Below, piece by piece: positions 52,272-62,378 of a stretch of 64,000 nucleotides of DNA. A model generated the notes under the pieces. The model made no database searches. It saw nothing but the letters and a program-made list of their open reading frames with translations, and was not told where the DNA came from. This stretch comes from Myxococcales bacterium. GTDB lineage: Bacteria > Myxococcota_A > Polyangia > Haliangiales > Haliangiaceae. The DNA lies in the NCBI GenBank assembly GCA_016720595.1, contig JADKKI010000072.1, positions 310,001 to 374,000 on the forward strand, in the 5' to 3' direction. The first letter of the stretch is position 1. Each line of letters begins with the position of its first letter. A program made the position numbers and the translations under genes.

Positions 52272-55200
52272 ATGTTGAAGAAGTTGATCGATGTGTGCGT
52301 GTCGCGCCGGTTCGCCGTGCTCGCCTTCACGGCCGGCCTCGCGATCTACGGCTATCACGCCTATACCGAGACGCCGATCGAGGCGTTTCCCGACGTCACC
52401 AACTACCAGATCAACGTGATCACGAAGGCCCCGGGGCTCGCGCCGGAGGAGGTGGAGAAGCAGATCACGTTGCCGCTCGAGCGCGAGCTCAACGGCACGC
52501 CGGGGATGATCTCGATGCGCTCCGAGAGCCTGTTCGGACTGTCGCTGATCTACCAGACGTTCGATGACGACGTGGACGCCTTCAAGGCGCGCACGATGGT
52601 CACCGAGCGCCTCACCACAGCCGAGCTGCCCGAGGGCATCACTGCGGAGCTGGCGCCGGAGGCGACGCCGCTCGGCGAGATCTTCCAGTACCGCCTATCG
52701 AGCGATCGGCACACGCTGCAGCAGCTGCGCGCCGAGCAGGACTGGACGATCCAGACCCAGTTCCGCCAGGTCCCGGGCGTGGGCGACGTCGTGGGGTTCG
52801 GTGGCTTCATCCCCGAGATCCACGTCGAGGTCGATTCGGCGCGCCTGCGGGCCTACGGGCTGACCCTCGCCGAGGTGCGCGATGCGCTCGCGAAGTCCAA
52901 TCGCAACGTCGGCGGCGGGTTCCTCTCGCACGGTGACCAGGAGATGGTGGTGCGCGGCGTTGGCTACCTGAAGGCCCCGCGCGACCTCCAGGATGTGGTG
53001 CTCGCGAGCCGCGAGGGCACGGCGATCACCGTCGGGGATGTGGCGCGGCTCGTGCTCTCCGGTGTGCCCCGGCGCGGCGATGCCGGCATGGATAACATCC
53101 CCGAGATCATCGAGGGCTTCGTGCTGCTCCGGCGCGGCGAGAACCCGACCCAGGTGCTCGACGGGATCCACGCCAAGGTCGACGAGCTCAACTCCAAGAT
53201 CCTGCCCGCCGGGATGAAGATCGAGCCGTTCTACGATCGCTCGAACCTCGTCGAACACACGCTCGGTACCGTGCACCACAACCTGCTGTTCGGTGCCCTC
53301 CTGATCCTCGGGGTGGTGTGGCTGTTCCTGCGCACGCTACGGGGCTCGGTGATCGTCGTGACCGTGATCCCGCTCGCGCTCCTCTGCGCGTTCATCGGGC
53401 TCCGGGCGATCCACCTGCCGGCGAACCTCATCAGCATGGGCGCGATCGATTTCGGCATCCTCGTCGACGGTGCCGTGATCCTCGTGGAGAACGTGATCCA
53501 CATGGCGCGAGAGCGCCACCCGAAGACGCGACGGGAGCTGCTCGGCCTGGTCGCTCGGGCGGCCTTCGATGTGTCGCGCCCCACGTTCTATTCGATGGCG
53601 ATCATCATCGCGGCGTTGATCCCGGTGTTCACGCTCCAGCGCGTGGAGGGCCGGATCTTCCGGCCGCTGTCGTTGACCTATACGTTCGCGCTGCTCGGTG
53701 CGCTGGTGATGGCGCTGACCCTGGTGCCAGCGCTGTGCGCGATCCTGCTGCGGCCCAGGGATGCGATGACCAAGGATCCGCCGTCGATCGAGCTCGCGCG
53801 GCGCGGCTATCGCCGGGTGCTCCGCGTGCTGCAGGGGCAACGCTTGATCTCGATCGGGATCGCGGCGGTCCTCGTGATCGCCGGCGGGCTGGCGGGGCGG
53901 GGGCTCGGCAGCGAGTTCCTGCCCGAGCTCGACGAGGGCGATCTGGTGATCTTCGTCGAGATGCCACCGAGCATCTCGCAGGATCGCAGCCGCGACATCC
54001 TGCTCGATGTTCGGCGGAGGTTGCTCCAGTTTCCGGAGGTGATCGCCACGCTCTCGGAGCACGGCCGTCCCGAGGATGGCACCGACGACGAGGGGATCAA
54101 CATGAGCGAGACGTTCGTGCACTTGAAGCCCGTCGAGGCGTGGCGGCAAGGGATGACGAAGGAGGGGCTGGTGGAGGCGATGCGCTCCCAGCTCGAACAG
54201 ATCCCAGGCGTGCAGTTCAACTTCTCGCAACCGATCAAGGACAACGTCGAGGAGGCGGTGTCGGGCGTGCGCGGACAGGTGGTGCTGAAGATCTTCGGCA
54301 CGGATCTCGAGGCGATGCGGGCCACGCTCGATCGTGCGAAGACGGCGCTGTCGAGCGTGCCGGGGATCGTCGATCTCGATCTGTACCGTGACTCGATGGT
54401 GCCGCAGCTCCAGCTCGGGCTCGATCGTCAGGCCCTCGCGCGCGCGGGCGTCTCGATCGAGGATGCGCAGGAGCTGGTAGAGACCGCGCTCGCCGGCAAG
54501 GTGGTGACGAGCATGTGGGACAACGACCGCATGGTGCCGGTGCGCGTGGCGCTGCCGGCGGCGGAGCGCGCGGATCCCGAGCTGGTGGGATCGATCGCGG
54601 TCCCCACCGCAGATGGCGGGCGGCTCCCGTTGCGCGAGCTGGCGCACATCGAGCTCGCACAGGGGCGCGCCTCGATCAATCACGAGGCCAACTCGCGTGT
54701 GCTGGCGCTCAAGTTCAACGTGGCGGGGCGCGATCTCGGCTCGGTGATCGTCGATGCGCAGCGCGCCGTCGCTCGCGACGTCAAGCCACCCGACGGGCAC
54801 TACTTCGTGTGGGGCGGCGAGTTCGAGAACCAGCAGCGCGCGATGAAGCGCCTGGAGGTCGTGGTGCCGATCGCGCTCGTGATCGTCCTCGTCCTGCTCT
54901 ACAGCGCGCTCGGTTCCGGGCGCAGCGCGCTGGCCGTGCTCGCGACCGCGCCCTTCGCGTTGACCGGCGGCGTGTTCGGGCTCCGGCTCGCCGGCATCCC
55001 GCTGTCCGTCAGTGCCGCGGTCGGCTTCATCGCGCTGCTCGGCCAGGTCTCGCTCGCAGGTCTGCTCGTGGTCTCCGCGATCGAGGCGCGCCGTCGCGAG
55101 GGCGGGAGCCTGGCGGAGGCCGTCCTCGAAGGCCCGGTGTCGCGGTTCCGTGCGCTGCTCATGGCCGCCGTCCTGGCGATCCTCGGCCTCCTGCCGATGG

Positions 55201-55364
55201 CGCTCTCGCACGCCGTCGGCAGCGAGACGCAGCGGCCGTTCGCGGTCGTGATCATCGGGGGGATGGTGACGACCTTGCTCGTGGCACTCACCGTCTTGCC
55301 CGTGCTCTACCGGATGACCACGCGGCGCGTGCTCGGCACGCCTGCGGAGGATGACGAGCCATGA
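52272..55364 (+). CDS. Heavy-metal RND efflux pump (CzcA/CusA family)
   Basis: 1030 residues from ATG at 52272 with GAGGAC upstream. Twelve membrane helices and two large periplasmic loops. Family marks of the HME-RND class: TETPIEAFPDVTNYQINVITKAPGLAPEEVEKQITLPLER, EHGRPEDGTD, and GAIDFGILVDGAVILVENVIHM in TM4 with the proton-relay Asp pair. The carboxyl half has the matching helices (ALTGGVFGLRLAGIPLSVSAAVGFIALLGQVSLAGLLVV). Exports divalent or monovalent metal ions from periplasm or cytoplasm; metal specificity cannot be read here. Confidence 0.95.
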   Translation: MLKKLIDVCVSRRFAVLAFTAGLAIYGYHAYTETPIEAFPDVTNYQINVITKAPGLAPEEVEKQITLPLERELNGTPGMISMRSESLFGLSLIYQTFDDDVDAFKARTMVTERLTTAELPEGITAELAPEATPLGEIFQYRLSSDRHTLQQLRAEQDWTIQTQFRQVPGVGDVVGFGGFIPEIHVEVDSARLRAYGLTLAEVRDALAKSNRNVGGGFLSHGDQEMVVRGVGYLKAPRDLQDVVLASREGTAITVGDVARLVLSGVPRRGDAGMDNIPEIIEGFVLLRRGENPTQVLDGIHAKVDELNSKILPAGMKIEPFYDRSNLVEHTLGTVHHNLLFGALLILGVVWLFLRTLRGSVIVVTVIPLALLCAFIGLRAIHLPANLISMGAIDFGILVDGAVILVENVIHMARERHPKTRRELLGLVARAAFDVSRPTFYSMAIIIAALIPVFTLQRVEGRIFRPLSLTYTFALLGALVMALTLVPALCAILLRPRDAMTKDPPSIELARRGYRRVLRVLQGQRLISIGIAAVLVIAGGLAGRGLGSEFLPELDEGDLVIFVEMPPSISQDRSRDILLDVRRRLLQFPEVIATLSEHGRPEDGTDDEGINMSETFVHLKPVEAWRQGMTKEGLVEAMRSQLEQIPGVQFNFSQPIKDNVEEAVSGVRGQVVLKIFGTDLEAMRATLDRAKTALSSVPGIVDLDLYRDSMVPQLQLGLDRQALARAGVSIEDAQELVETALAGKVVTSMWDNDRMVPVRVALPAAERADPELVGSIAVPTADGGRLPLRELAHIELAQGRASINHEANSRVLALKFNVAGRDLGSVIVDAQRAVARDVKPPDGHYFVWGGEFENQQRAMKRLEVVVPIALVIVLVLLYSALGSGRSALAVLATAPFALTGGVFGLRLAGIPLSVSAAVGFIALLGQVSLAGLLVVSAIEARRREGGSLAEAVLEGPVSRFRALLMAAVLAILGLLPMALSHAVGSETQRPFAVVIIGGMVTTLLVALTVLPVLYRMTTRRVLGTPAEDDEP

Positions 55365-56599
55365 GGTGGTCTTCCGTCCTCGCCGTGCTGATCGCACCGG
55401 CGCTCCTGCTCTCCAGCTCCGCTCGTGCGTACGCCGAGGGCGCACCGGCCGAGGTCACCGTCGATCAGGCGATCGCGCTGTATCGCGCCTCGTCGTCACG
55501 GCTGGCCGCGGGCCGCGCCGCGATCGGCGTCGCGGAGACCGACCTGGTGGGCGCGCGGATCTATCCAAACCCCACGCTCTCGGTGAGCTCGTCGTCGACG
55601 GTGACCGGCACCCCGACGAGCGGCGAGACCCAGACCCTGGTCACGCTCGAGGTCCCGCTGCTCCTCGGGCATCAGCGCGGCCGGCGTGAGCGGGCCGCAG
55701 AGGCGGGCATCGCCGCGGTGCGCGCCGGCCTGGAGGCCGATCAGGCAGGTGCCGAGGCCGAGATCCGGGCGCTGTTCGCCGCCCTGCAAGCGGCACAGCA
55801 GAAGGTCACGACCCTGGTCGCGGCCGTCGACGACGTCCGGGTCGTGCGCGGGATCGTCGCTGGCCGGACGACTGCCGGCGCGGCGAGCCCCTACGAGCTC
55901 GAGCGCATCGATCTCACGGTGGCGACGATGACCGCACAGCTCGGTGATGCACGGGCCGATCAGGCGCTCGCCGCCCACGCGCTCGCCAAGGCCGTCGGCG
56001 TTCCGGGCTGGGAGCCACGCGCGCAGGGACAGCTCGCCGACCCTGCGACCCCTCCCGCGCTCGGGAGGGACGCGATCGATGCTCGACATCCGGCGCTGGC
56101 CGCGGTCCGCGCCGAGCGCGCGGCGGCCCACGCCGACGAGGATCGCGCACGCGGCGACGGTCTCCCGGTCCCGAGCCTGAGCGTGCAGTCGTACGCGACC
56201 TCCACCCCGTGGGGCGCCGCGGTCACCGGCGGCATCTCGATCCCGTTACCGCTGTTCGACCGCAACCAGGGCGCCGTCGCGCGAGCCCGCGCCGAGGCCA
56301 CCCGGGCAGGCCTCGAGCTGGCGGCGCGCGAGCACGAGCTGACCGCCGATCTCGTACGGGCCGGCGCCGAGCTCCGAGCTCGTCGCGAGGTCCTGTCCGC
56401 ATTCGACGACGGTGCGCTGGCGCGGCTCGACCATCTGCGCGCCATGGCCGAGACCGCCTATCGCAGCGGTCAGGGCGGCATCGTCGAGCTGCTCGATGCC
56501 GTCGAGGCGATCACCGAAGCGCGCCTCCGTCACGTGGAGCTGCTCCACGCGGTGGTCGACGCCGGGCTCGCGGTGCGAGCGGCGTCGACCGGGGACTAG
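55361..56599 (+). CDS. Outer-membrane efflux factor (TolC/CzcC-like)
   Basis: 412 residues. The ATG overlaps the pump's stop by four bases (ATGA). Signal peptide (RWSSVLAVLIAPALLLSSSARAYA), then the repeated alpha-helical hairpin structure of outer-membrane efflux proteins (DQAIALYRASSSRLAAGRAAIGVAETDLVGARIYPNPTLSVS; LLGHQRGRRERAAEAGIAAVRAGLEADQAGAEAEIRALFAALQAAQ; IPLPLFDRNQGAVARARAEATRAGLELAAREHELTADLVRA). It completes the tripartite efflux system with the two preceding genes. Confidence 0.92.
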   Translation: MRWSSVLAVLIAPALLLSSSARAYAEGAPAEVTVDQAIALYRASSSRLAAGRAAIGVAETDLVGARIYPNPTLSVSSSSTVTGTPTSGETQTLVTLEVPLLLGHQRGRRERAAEAGIAAVRAGLEADQAGAEAEIRALFAALQAAQQKVTTLVAAVDDVRVVRGIVAGRTTAGAASPYELERIDLTVATMTAQLGDARADQALAAHALAKAVGVPGWEPRAQGQLADPATPPALGRDAIDARHPALAAVRAERAAAHADEDRARGDGLPVPSLSVQSYATSTPWGAAVTGGISIPLPLFDRNQGAVARARAEATRAGLELAAREHELTADLVRAGAELRARREVLSAFDDGALARLDHLRAMAETAYRSGQGGIVELLDAVEAITEARLRHVELLHAVVDAGLAVRAASTGD

Positions 56600-56616
56600 G
56601 TCACTTCGCGGTGACC
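56599..56616. terminator. Hairpin between convergent efflux and lipoprotein genes
   Basis: GGTCAC (56599-56604) and GTGACC (56611-56616) form a 6-pair stem around a six-base loop, spanning the 3' ends of the two convergent genes. No U tract. It may serve as a shared 3' structure. Confidence 0.35.
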
Positions 56617-57335
56617 TGGCCGCACGCCGGGCCGAACGTGGCCGAGCCCTCGACGTCGAAGGCGCCGCCGTTGCCGCCGCTCTTCACGCTGTACGAGACG
56701 ACGGCGTGGACGGTGCCAGCGGTGGCGCAGCCCTGCGCATCGAGCGTGATCGCGTCGTAGTCCACCGCGGTGTCCCACGTGACGTTGACGCCCGCGCTGG
56801 CGCTGCCGGCCGCGACGTCGGTGACGCCGTGGCTGTGGATGCTGCCGTCGATGCTGGTGGCGGTGATCGTGATCGCGCCGTCGATCGCCCACTTGACGGT
56901 CGCGCCGGCCGAGCTGACGTCGTACGTCAGGTCGAAGCTGGTGGTGTCGCCCGTCTTGGAGACGCTGCCGTTGATCTTCCACGACGAGCCCGCGGCGTCA
57001 TCGCCGAAGTTCGTGAACGTGCAGCCCGTCGGGGTGCAGTCCGCGGTGCCGGTGACGGCCTGCGAGAGATCGTGCTTCGGGAAGCTCTCGGGCAGGAGGC
57101 CCACCAGGCGACCCGCGCCGGTTGCCGGCGTGACGAGCGACTGGCCCGCGGAGGTCAGCCCCTGGACCGCGGCGGCGGCATTGGCGCCGTTGCCGGCGGC
57201 CATCGCCGCGTTGATCTTGCCGACGTTCTCGACCGAGGCCTTCGCGCTGGCCGTGTTGACCGTGCCCTTGTCGTGGGAATCCCCACCACATGCGGCTGCA
57301 GCTACGACAAGCGAAGCAAGTGCGATCTTCTTCAT
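56601..57335 (-). CDS. Hypothetical lipoprotein
   Basis: 244 residues. ATG at 57335, preceded by GGGGGAG at six bases. Lipobox VVAAAACGG, a spacer, helical segment (SVENVGKINAAMAAGNGANAAAA), and a beta-rich domain with a Cys pair (ADCTPTGCTFTNFGDDA) and strands such as WKINGSVSKTGDTTSFDLTYDV. The type resembles other surface lipoproteins in this window. Function unknown. 124 bases separate it from exbD upstream. Confidence 0.65.
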   Translation of the reverse strand: MKKIALASLVVAAAACGGDSHDKGTVNTASAKASVENVGKINAAMAAGNGANAAAAVQGLTSAGQSLVTPATGAGRLVGLLPESFPKHDLSQAVTGTADCTPTGCTFTNFGDDAAGSSWKINGSVSKTGDTTSFDLTYDVSSAGATVKWAIDGAITITATSIDGSIHSHGVTDVAAGSASAGVNVTWDTAVDYDAITLDAQGCATAGTVHAVVSYSVKSGGNGGAFDVEGSATFGPACGQVTAK

Positions 57336-57459
57336 CAAACGCTCCCCCAGAATGAGTTGAGAACCCGTTGCGAAACCAGCTGAGAAACCAGCATAGCGGG
57401 ACAACACGAGGCGACCCCCGTTCCCATCGGGTAACGGACGGGTAAACAGCGGCAAAGGG

Positions 57460-57873
57460 TCAGGGCCGCTCGTTCTCGAGCGCGATCGCTGTCACGCCGG
57501 CCTGCTGGACCAGGTCGATGGCCCGCATGACGTTGCCGTACGGCCCGACCCGGCTGCCGGCGATGATCGCCTTGGGCTTCGACGTCGTGGCCGCGATCTG
57601 CTTGATCCGGGCCACCGCGAGTTTGTCGTCCACGAACTTGTCGCCGTTGACGTAGAGATCACCCTTGTCGGTGACCGAGACGCGCAGCGTGCTCTGGACC
57701 TCTCCGCCGGTCGCGGCCTTCGGCTTGTCGATCTCGACCCCACGGGCGACGATCAGCTTCGCGGTCACGATGAACACCACGAGGATGACCAGCACCACGT
57801 CGACGAACGGCGTCACGTTGATGCTGGTGATGCCCTCGTCGTCGCCGTCCTGATAGAGGCTCCCGCCCGCCAT
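57460..57873 (-). CDS. exbD: ExbD/TolR-family proton-channel component
   Basis: 137 residues. One membrane helix near residue 20-40 with the essential Asp (ITSINVTPFVDVVLVILVVFIVTA), then the periplasmic ExbD domain (LRVSVTDKGDLYVNGDKFVDDKLAVARIKQ, PKAIIAGSRVGPYGNVMRAIDLVQQAGV). The start ATG at 57873 shares its A with exbB's TGA (TGATG). Forms the proton-driven stator with ExbB; partner TonB candidates include the gene at 47447-48241. Confidence 0.93.
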   Translation of the reverse strand: MAGGSLYQDGDDEGITSINVTPFVDVVLVILVVFIVTAKLIVARGVEIDKPKAATGGEVQSTLRVSVTDKGDLYVNGDKFVDDKLAVARIKQIAATTSKPKAIIAGSRVGPYGNVMRAIDLVQQAGVTAIALENERP

Positions 57874-58553
57874 CAGTCGCCCTTCGGCTTCGCGGTCTCG
57901 GCGGCGGGCTTTGGCGATAGATCGCCGTGCTCCTCGCCGTGGATCAAGGACAGCACGGTGTGCGCGCACTCATCCGCACCACCCATCACGATCTTCAGCT
58001 TCCTCGTGAAGTAGTTGAAGGCGATGACGGCGGGGATCGCGACGAGCAGGCCGATCGCCGTGGCGACCAGGGCCTCCGCGATCGCGCGGAGCGTCTGCGC
58101 CTCGGCCTCGGAGCTCTTGACGGTCAGGTTCTGGAACGCGCTGATCACGCCGAGCACCGTGCCGAACAGGCCGATGAACGGCACGTTGTTGCCGAGCGTG
58201 CCGAGGATCATCAGGTTCTTGTCAGCCCCGCGGCGCCACCGCGCACGCTCGCCATGCATCGCCTCGGCGACCGCCTCGGGACCGCGCCCGCGCTCGGACA
58301 GCCCGCGCAGCGAGACCTGGATGGCGATCGACGGATCACCCTTGTACTTGGTCTGCAGCCGCTCGAGCTCGTCGCGATCGAAGGCGCCGCGGAGCTCGCG
58401 GGTGAACACGTCGGTGTTGGTGTCCCGGCCGCGGAACCACAGCCCGCGATCGATCATCACGCCCACCGAGATCACCGACAGCGCGATCAGCAGCCACAGC
58501 ACCCAGTTCGCGCCGAGCTGGGCGAAATCGACAAATGCGCCGGCGAGATCCAT
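57873..58553 (-). CDS. exbB: ExbB/TolQ/MotA-family proton channel
   Basis: 226 residues. Helix 1 near the start (GANWVLWLLIALSVISVGVMIDRG), a cytoplasmic part, then two conserved helices: LMILGTLGNNVPFIGLFGTVLGVISAFQN and IAEALVATAIGLLVAIPAVIAFNYFTRKL. The TLGNNVPFIGLFGTV..GVI motif is diagnostic. Stop overlaps exbD. TruD precedes it on the same strand with an 11-base gap, so transcription may be shared. Confidence 0.95.
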   Translation of the reverse strand: MDLAGAFVDFAQLGANWVLWLLIALSVISVGVMIDRGLWFRGRDTNTDVFTRELRGAFDRDELERLQTKYKGDPSIAIQVSLRGLSERGRGPEAVAEAMHGERARWRRGADKNLMILGTLGNNVPFIGLFGTVLGVISAFQNLTVKSSEAEAQTLRAIAEALVATAIGLLVAIPAVIAFNYFTRKLKIVMGGADECAHTVLSLIHGEEHGDLSPKPAAETAKPKGD

Positions 58554-58564
58554 CGCGGGAAGTG

Positions 58565-59650
58565 TTACGCGGCTTCGGGGGTGTCGTCGACTCGCTGGGG
58601 CACGGTCTTCATCACTTCCCGCATGACGGCCGTCGCATAAGCGCCGCCAGGCAACGTGAACCCGACCTCGAAGGTCTCACCTTCGGCCGTGGTCTCTCCC
58701 GGCGTCACGCGCGCGTTTGCCACCTCGATCGTCGCGTCTCGTCGGGTCCCCTCGGCGAGGGCGCGGACCTTCCCGAAGGCGGTCGGCTCGAGCCCGGCAG
58801 CGGCGAGGACGGCGGCCTCGCGCTCCGCCGCCGCCGAGCCGTCGGTGGGGCGCCGCATCTTGTCGCCGAACATCGGGCCGGTGAGGGCGAGCTCGCCTGC
58901 CACGAGGCGCGCCTCATCGGTGACCGGATCCTCGCAGACGAACATGCCGCCGGCGCGCTTGTGCAGCACGTCGCCCGCGAGCACGCGCCGGTACAGCCCA
59001 TCGTGGATGCGCGCGGTGAGCCACGTGTTGAACAGCTCGGACTGCAGCGCAGAGACGAACAGCCGATCGAGCTTGCGGTCCTTGCCGAACCGCCGTGCCC
59101 CCGACACCAGCTCGCGGCCCTTGTGCGCATTGTCACCATCGCGCCCGAACCGCTGCTCGCCGTACCAGTTCGGTGCCCCCGGTGGCTCGGCGAGCCGCGC
59201 GAGGATCGCCTCGGCGCGCGCCGCCGCTCCCGCACCGGCACCTCGCACGCGGAGGACGAAGTGATTCGCGCGGACGTGCCCGGTCTTGAGCTTGTTGCCG
59301 TGCCGCGCGGCCTCGAGGATCGTGATCCCCGGGGCTGTGATCGCGAGCACGGCCTCCGGGGTCAACGGTGGCGGCAAGCTGATCCACTGTCGTGTCACCG
59401 CGTGTCGATCCTTCATCCCGGCCACGCCGACATCGCGCTCGTTGACCCCCAGGGCGCGCGCGATCTGGGTCACCGCGTGCCGGGTGGTCATGTCTCGCTT
59501 CTCGATCCGCACGAACACGTGGTCCCCGGTCCCGGAGGGCAGGTAGGCCGGCTGCTCGTCGACCAGGAAGTCCTCGTCGAGTGTGCGCAGCACCCCACCG
59601 GTGCCGGGTAGGTCCGCCGTGAGGTAGGGCAGCTCGTGAACGTCGGCCAT
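58565..59650 (-). CDS. truD: tRNA pseudouridine(13) synthase TruD
   Basis: 361 residues. Modifies U13 in tRNAGlu. Diagnostic blocks are present: DFLVDEQPAYLPSGTGDHVFVRIEKRDMTTRHAV, the catalytic-Asp motif VAGMKDRHAVTRQWISLP, NFVLR-type VRANHFVLRVRG, NWYGEQRFGRDG, and the TRUD-insertion region LALTGPMFGDKM near the C-terminus. ATG at 59650 is chosen because the long upstream frame lacks coding character and the next gene starts divergently 25 bases away. Complete length. Confidence 0.95.
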   Translation of the reverse strand: MADVHELPYLTADLPGTGGVLRTLDEDFLVDEQPAYLPSGTGDHVFVRIEKRDMTTRHAVTQIARALGVNERDVGVAGMKDRHAVTRQWISLPPPLTPEAVLAITAPGITILEAARHGNKLKTGHVRANHFVLRVRGAGAGAAARAEAILARLAEPPGAPNWYGEQRFGRDGDNAHKGRELVSGARRFGKDRKLDRLFVSALQSELFNTWLTARIHDGLYRRVLAGDVLHKRAGGMFVCEDPVTDEARLVAGELALTGPMFGDKMRRPTDGSAAAEREAAVLAAAGLEPTAFGKVRALAEGTRRDATIEVANARVTPGETTAEGETFEVGFTLPGGAYATAVMREVMKTVPQRVDDTPEAA

Positions 59651-59674
59651 CGGTCCCGGTGTTACCATCTCGGC

Positions 59675-60694
59675 ATGTCCACGCATCGCGCCGTGTGCGC
59701 TCTCGCGGTGATGCTGATCGGTTGTGCGGGACGGTATGGCGGCAAGCCGGTGTCCAAGGCGAAGGCCCCGAGCGGTGGGCTCGAGGCGGCCGCGCTGCCG
59801 TACCAGGTCGTCGATGCGCGGACCGGCCGCCAGATCGAGACGCCCGCGTTCTGGACCCAGCTCGGCAAGGAGCGCGCGATCTGTATCGGCGAGGATCACT
59901 CGAACCCGCACCAGCACTGGGCGCAGCTCGAGATCGTGAAGCAGCTCGCCCAGCGCAAGCCGGCCACCGAGCGCCTCGCGCTCGGGCTCGAGATGGTCCA
60001 GCGCCCGTTCCAGGGCGTGCTCGATGACTTCTCGGCGAAGCGGATCGACGCCGCCGCGCTGCGCTCGCGCACGGGCTGGGAGGACCGCTGGGGCTATGAC
60101 TACGGCTTCTATGGCGCCACGTTCGATGCCGCGGTCGCCGCCGGTGGGCAGCTCCTCGCGCTCAACGCGGCACGCGAGCTGACCAAGAAGGTCTCGCACA
60201 AGGGGCTCGATGCCCTGACACCCACGGAGCGCGCCCAGATCCCCGAGCTCGATCTGACCAACGCTGTGCACCGCGCGTGGTTCGATGCGCTGATGGAGGG
60301 CATGGGGGGCACCTCGGCGCACTCGCGCAAGCCCGAGACCGAGGCCGAGCCCGACAACCCGCACGAGGCGGCGCCGCCGATGCCCTCGGCCGATCAGATC
60401 TATGCGGTCCAGGTGATCTGGGACGAATCGATGGCCGATGGGGCGTACCGCTGGCTCACCGCGAACCCGACCGGCCTCGTGATCATCCTCGCCGGCAACG
60501 GCCACTGCCACGACTCGGCGATCGTCGGGCGGATCAAGCGCCGCGGCGTCGCCGCCGTGGTCTCGATCCACCCGGTGCTCGACACCGATGCGTCCGAGGT
60601 GCTCGCGCAGCCGATCAATGACTTCGCGTTCGTCCTGCAGACCACGCCCGAGATGAAGGCGAAGATGGCCGCGGACGACGCGGCGACGCCTTAG
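59675..60694 (+). CDS. ChaN-like (DUF399) haem-regulated lipoprotein
   Basis: 339 residues from ATG at 59675. Lipobox [11 protein letters not shown]. The core matches the ChaN/DUF399 fold: [24 protein letters not shown] (E-x-H near the start), [53 protein letters not shown] and [20 protein letters not shown] near the end. ChaN binds paired haems in the periplasm; some members are linked to iron or TonB uptake, here 2 kb from exbBD. A Pro-rich insert separates the halves. Its stop overlaps the convergent TPR gene by four bases. Confidence 0.85.
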   Translation: MSTHRAVCALAVMLIGCAGRYGGKPVSKAKAPSGGLEAAALPYQVVDARTGRQIETPAFWTQLGKERAICIGEDHSNPHQHWAQLEIVKQLAQRKPATERLALGLEMVQRPFQGVLDDFSAKRIDAAALRSRTGWEDRWGYDYGFYGATFDAAVAAGGQLLALNAARELTKKVSHKGLDALTPTERAQIPELDLTNAVHRAWFDALMEGMGGTSAHSRKPETEAEPDNPHEAAPPMPSADQIYAVQVIWDESMADGAYRWLTANPTGLVIILAGNGHCHDSAIVGRIKRRGVAAVVSIHPVLDTDASEVLAQPINDFAFVLQTTPEMKAKMAADDAATP

Positions 60695-61431
60695 CCGCGG
60701 GGCAGGGCGCTGCCCGCGCGCGGGCCGTTCTCGTCGTTGACCATGCGGATGTAGAGCTTGGCGCTCTTGTTCTCGGGATCGACCTTGAGGACGTGCTCCC
60801 ACTCGGCGATCGCGTCGGCCTTGCGACCGAGCGAGAACAGCGTGACGCCGAGGTGGATGCGCGCGGGGATGAAGTCGGGACGCAGGCGCTTGGCGTGCTC
60901 GAACTCCGCGACGGCGGCGTGATAGACGCCCTGATCGCGGTAGACGTTGCCGAGCTGGACCCGGAGGTCCGCGAACTCGGGGCACAGGTCGAGCGCCTTG
61001 ACGTACTCGCGCACCGATTCGTCGAACATCGCGAGGCCGGAGTAGGCGCGCCCGAGGTCGGCGTGCATGTTCGCGAGCTTGCCGCGCGCGAACCGGTCGA
61101 GCGCGTTGGGCTGGCCGACCGAGGCCGAGACGGCCTTGGTGTAGACCTCGCGGGCGCGATCGTACTTGCCGCGATCGTTGTAGGTGACCGACAGGTTGAG
61201 CGCGGCCTCGGTGTAGCGCGGGTTCAGGCGGAGCGCGTTCTCGAACGCCTCCTCGGCATCCTGGAACCGGCCCTGTGCGTGATAGATCACGCCGAGCATG
61301 TTGTAGAGATCGGGGAAGCCCGGGCGCGCCGAGGCGGCCTCGGCCAGGAACGGCTCGGCCTGCTCGTACTCGCTCGCGTTGTAGTGCTCGCGGCCGAGCG
61401 CGATCAGCTGCTCCACCCGGTCAGCGCTCAT
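60691..61431 (-). CDS. TPR-repeat protein
   Basis: 246 residues from ATG at 61431 (GTG three bases earlier is an alternative). About six tetratricopeptide repeats in sequence: [53 protein letters not shown] units, with typical A-x-G-x-x-Y/F patterns. No signal peptide or membrane helix, so a cytoplasmic interaction scaffold. It sits just downstream of bamD on the same strand and may share its transcript. Confidence 0.88.
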   Translation of the reverse strand: MSADRVEQLIALGREHYNASEYEQAEPFLAEAASARPGFPDLYNMLGVIYHAQGRFQDAEEAFENALRLNPRYTEAALNLSVTYNDRGKYDRAREVYTKAVSASVGQPNALDRFARGKLANMHADLGRAYSGLAMFDESVREYVKALDLCPEFADLRVQLGNVYRDQGVYHAAVAEFEHAKRLRPDFIPARIHLGVTLFSLGRKADAIAEWEHVLKVDPENKSAKLYIRMVNDENGPRAGSALPRG

Positions 61432-61460
61432 CACCAGCTACGATACTACGTTTGCCGACG

Positions 61461-62279
61461 CTACTGCTTGGCGACGGGGCGGAGGCCACCCAGCGCGGAC
61501 CTGGCGTCCCCGGCTCGCGAGCCCTTGGGGAACTTCTCGACCAGCTCCTGCCACACGCCGCGCGCACGGTCATTCATCGCGACCGCGATGTAGGCACGGC
61601 CGAGCAGCCACAGGGCCTCCTCGTCGTACCCCACGCCCCGATAGCGCTCGAGGAGGCGGCGGAGGCGGATCACGGTGCCCATCGGCTTGCCGCGGTCCCA
61701 GTAGTAGCGGGCGACGTACCACTCGTGATCGGCGAGGCGCTTGCCGACCTTGACGAGCATCTCCTTGGCCTTCGCGCGGTACGGCGAGTCCGGGTACTTG
61801 TCGAGGAACGTCTTCAGCTCGTTCGCCGCGTCCTCGGTGGAGGACTGGTCCTTCTCGTAGGACGGCGGGAACAGCCAGAAGTCACCGGACAGCTGCTTGG
61901 CGTAGCCCTCGCCGATCCGGAAGGTGGCGTAGCCGTTCGCGACCATCTCGTGGGTCGGGTGGAACTTGATGAACAGGCGATAGCTGTCGATGGCCTCGAG
62001 GTACTGCTCGGCGCCGAACTCGGCATCCGCGAGCCGCAGCTCGGCGAGCACGGCGTACTTCGAGTACGGAAACCGGCTCTTGATGAAGCCGAAGTACTTG
62101 GAGGCGGCGACCCAGTCCTTGCCGTCCAGCTCCTTCAGGCCCTTGTCGTAGTTCTTCTGCGCAGAGACCGAGTACTCGACCGCTCCGCCCCCACTCTTGC
62201 CACCGCACGCGCTCGCGCCCAGGGCGACCGTCGCGGCGACGGCGAGGATGCAGGCATGGAGGAAGTTCTTCGAGATCAT
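61461..62279 (-). CDS. bamD: Outer-membrane assembly lipoprotein BamD (YfiO-like)
   Basis: 272 residues from ATG at 62279; the frame is open upstream without coding character. Lipobox VALGASACGG. TPR-like repeats of BamD: YDKGLKELDGKDWVAASKYFGFIKSRFPYSKYAVLAELRLADAEFGAEQYLEAIDSYRLFIKFHPTHEMV, the YLIGLS-like block and TFLDKYPDSPYRAKAKEMLVKV. It is part of the BAM complex that inserts beta-barrel proteins such as the efflux factor and OmpA-like proteins of this window. Confidence 0.9.
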   Translation of the reverse strand: MISKNFLHACILAVAATVALGASACGGKSGGGAVEYSVSAQKNYDKGLKELDGKDWVAASKYFGFIKSRFPYSKYAVLAELRLADAEFGAEQYLEAIDSYRLFIKFHPTHEMVANGYATFRIGEGYAKQLSGDFWLFPPSYEKDQSSTEDAANELKTFLDKYPDSPYRAKAKEMLVKVGKRLADHEWYVARYYWDRGKPMGTVIRLRRLLERYRGVGYDEEALWLLGRAYIAVAMNDRARGVWQELVEKFPKGSRAGDARSALGGLRPVAKQ

Positions 62280-62378
62280 TGCCAAATTCTTTGCCGAGGG
62301 CCCGGGTGGGATCCTTAACATCGGTTGGACCCTGGCGCCAGCCACTAGGTTGCCCGTACCACGTGCGATAACCGCGAC

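Noticed and set aside
59651..60985. Extended TruD reading frame
   Set aside because: The extra residues are antisense to the ChaN-like gene; TruD begins at ATG 59650 with its family N-terminus.
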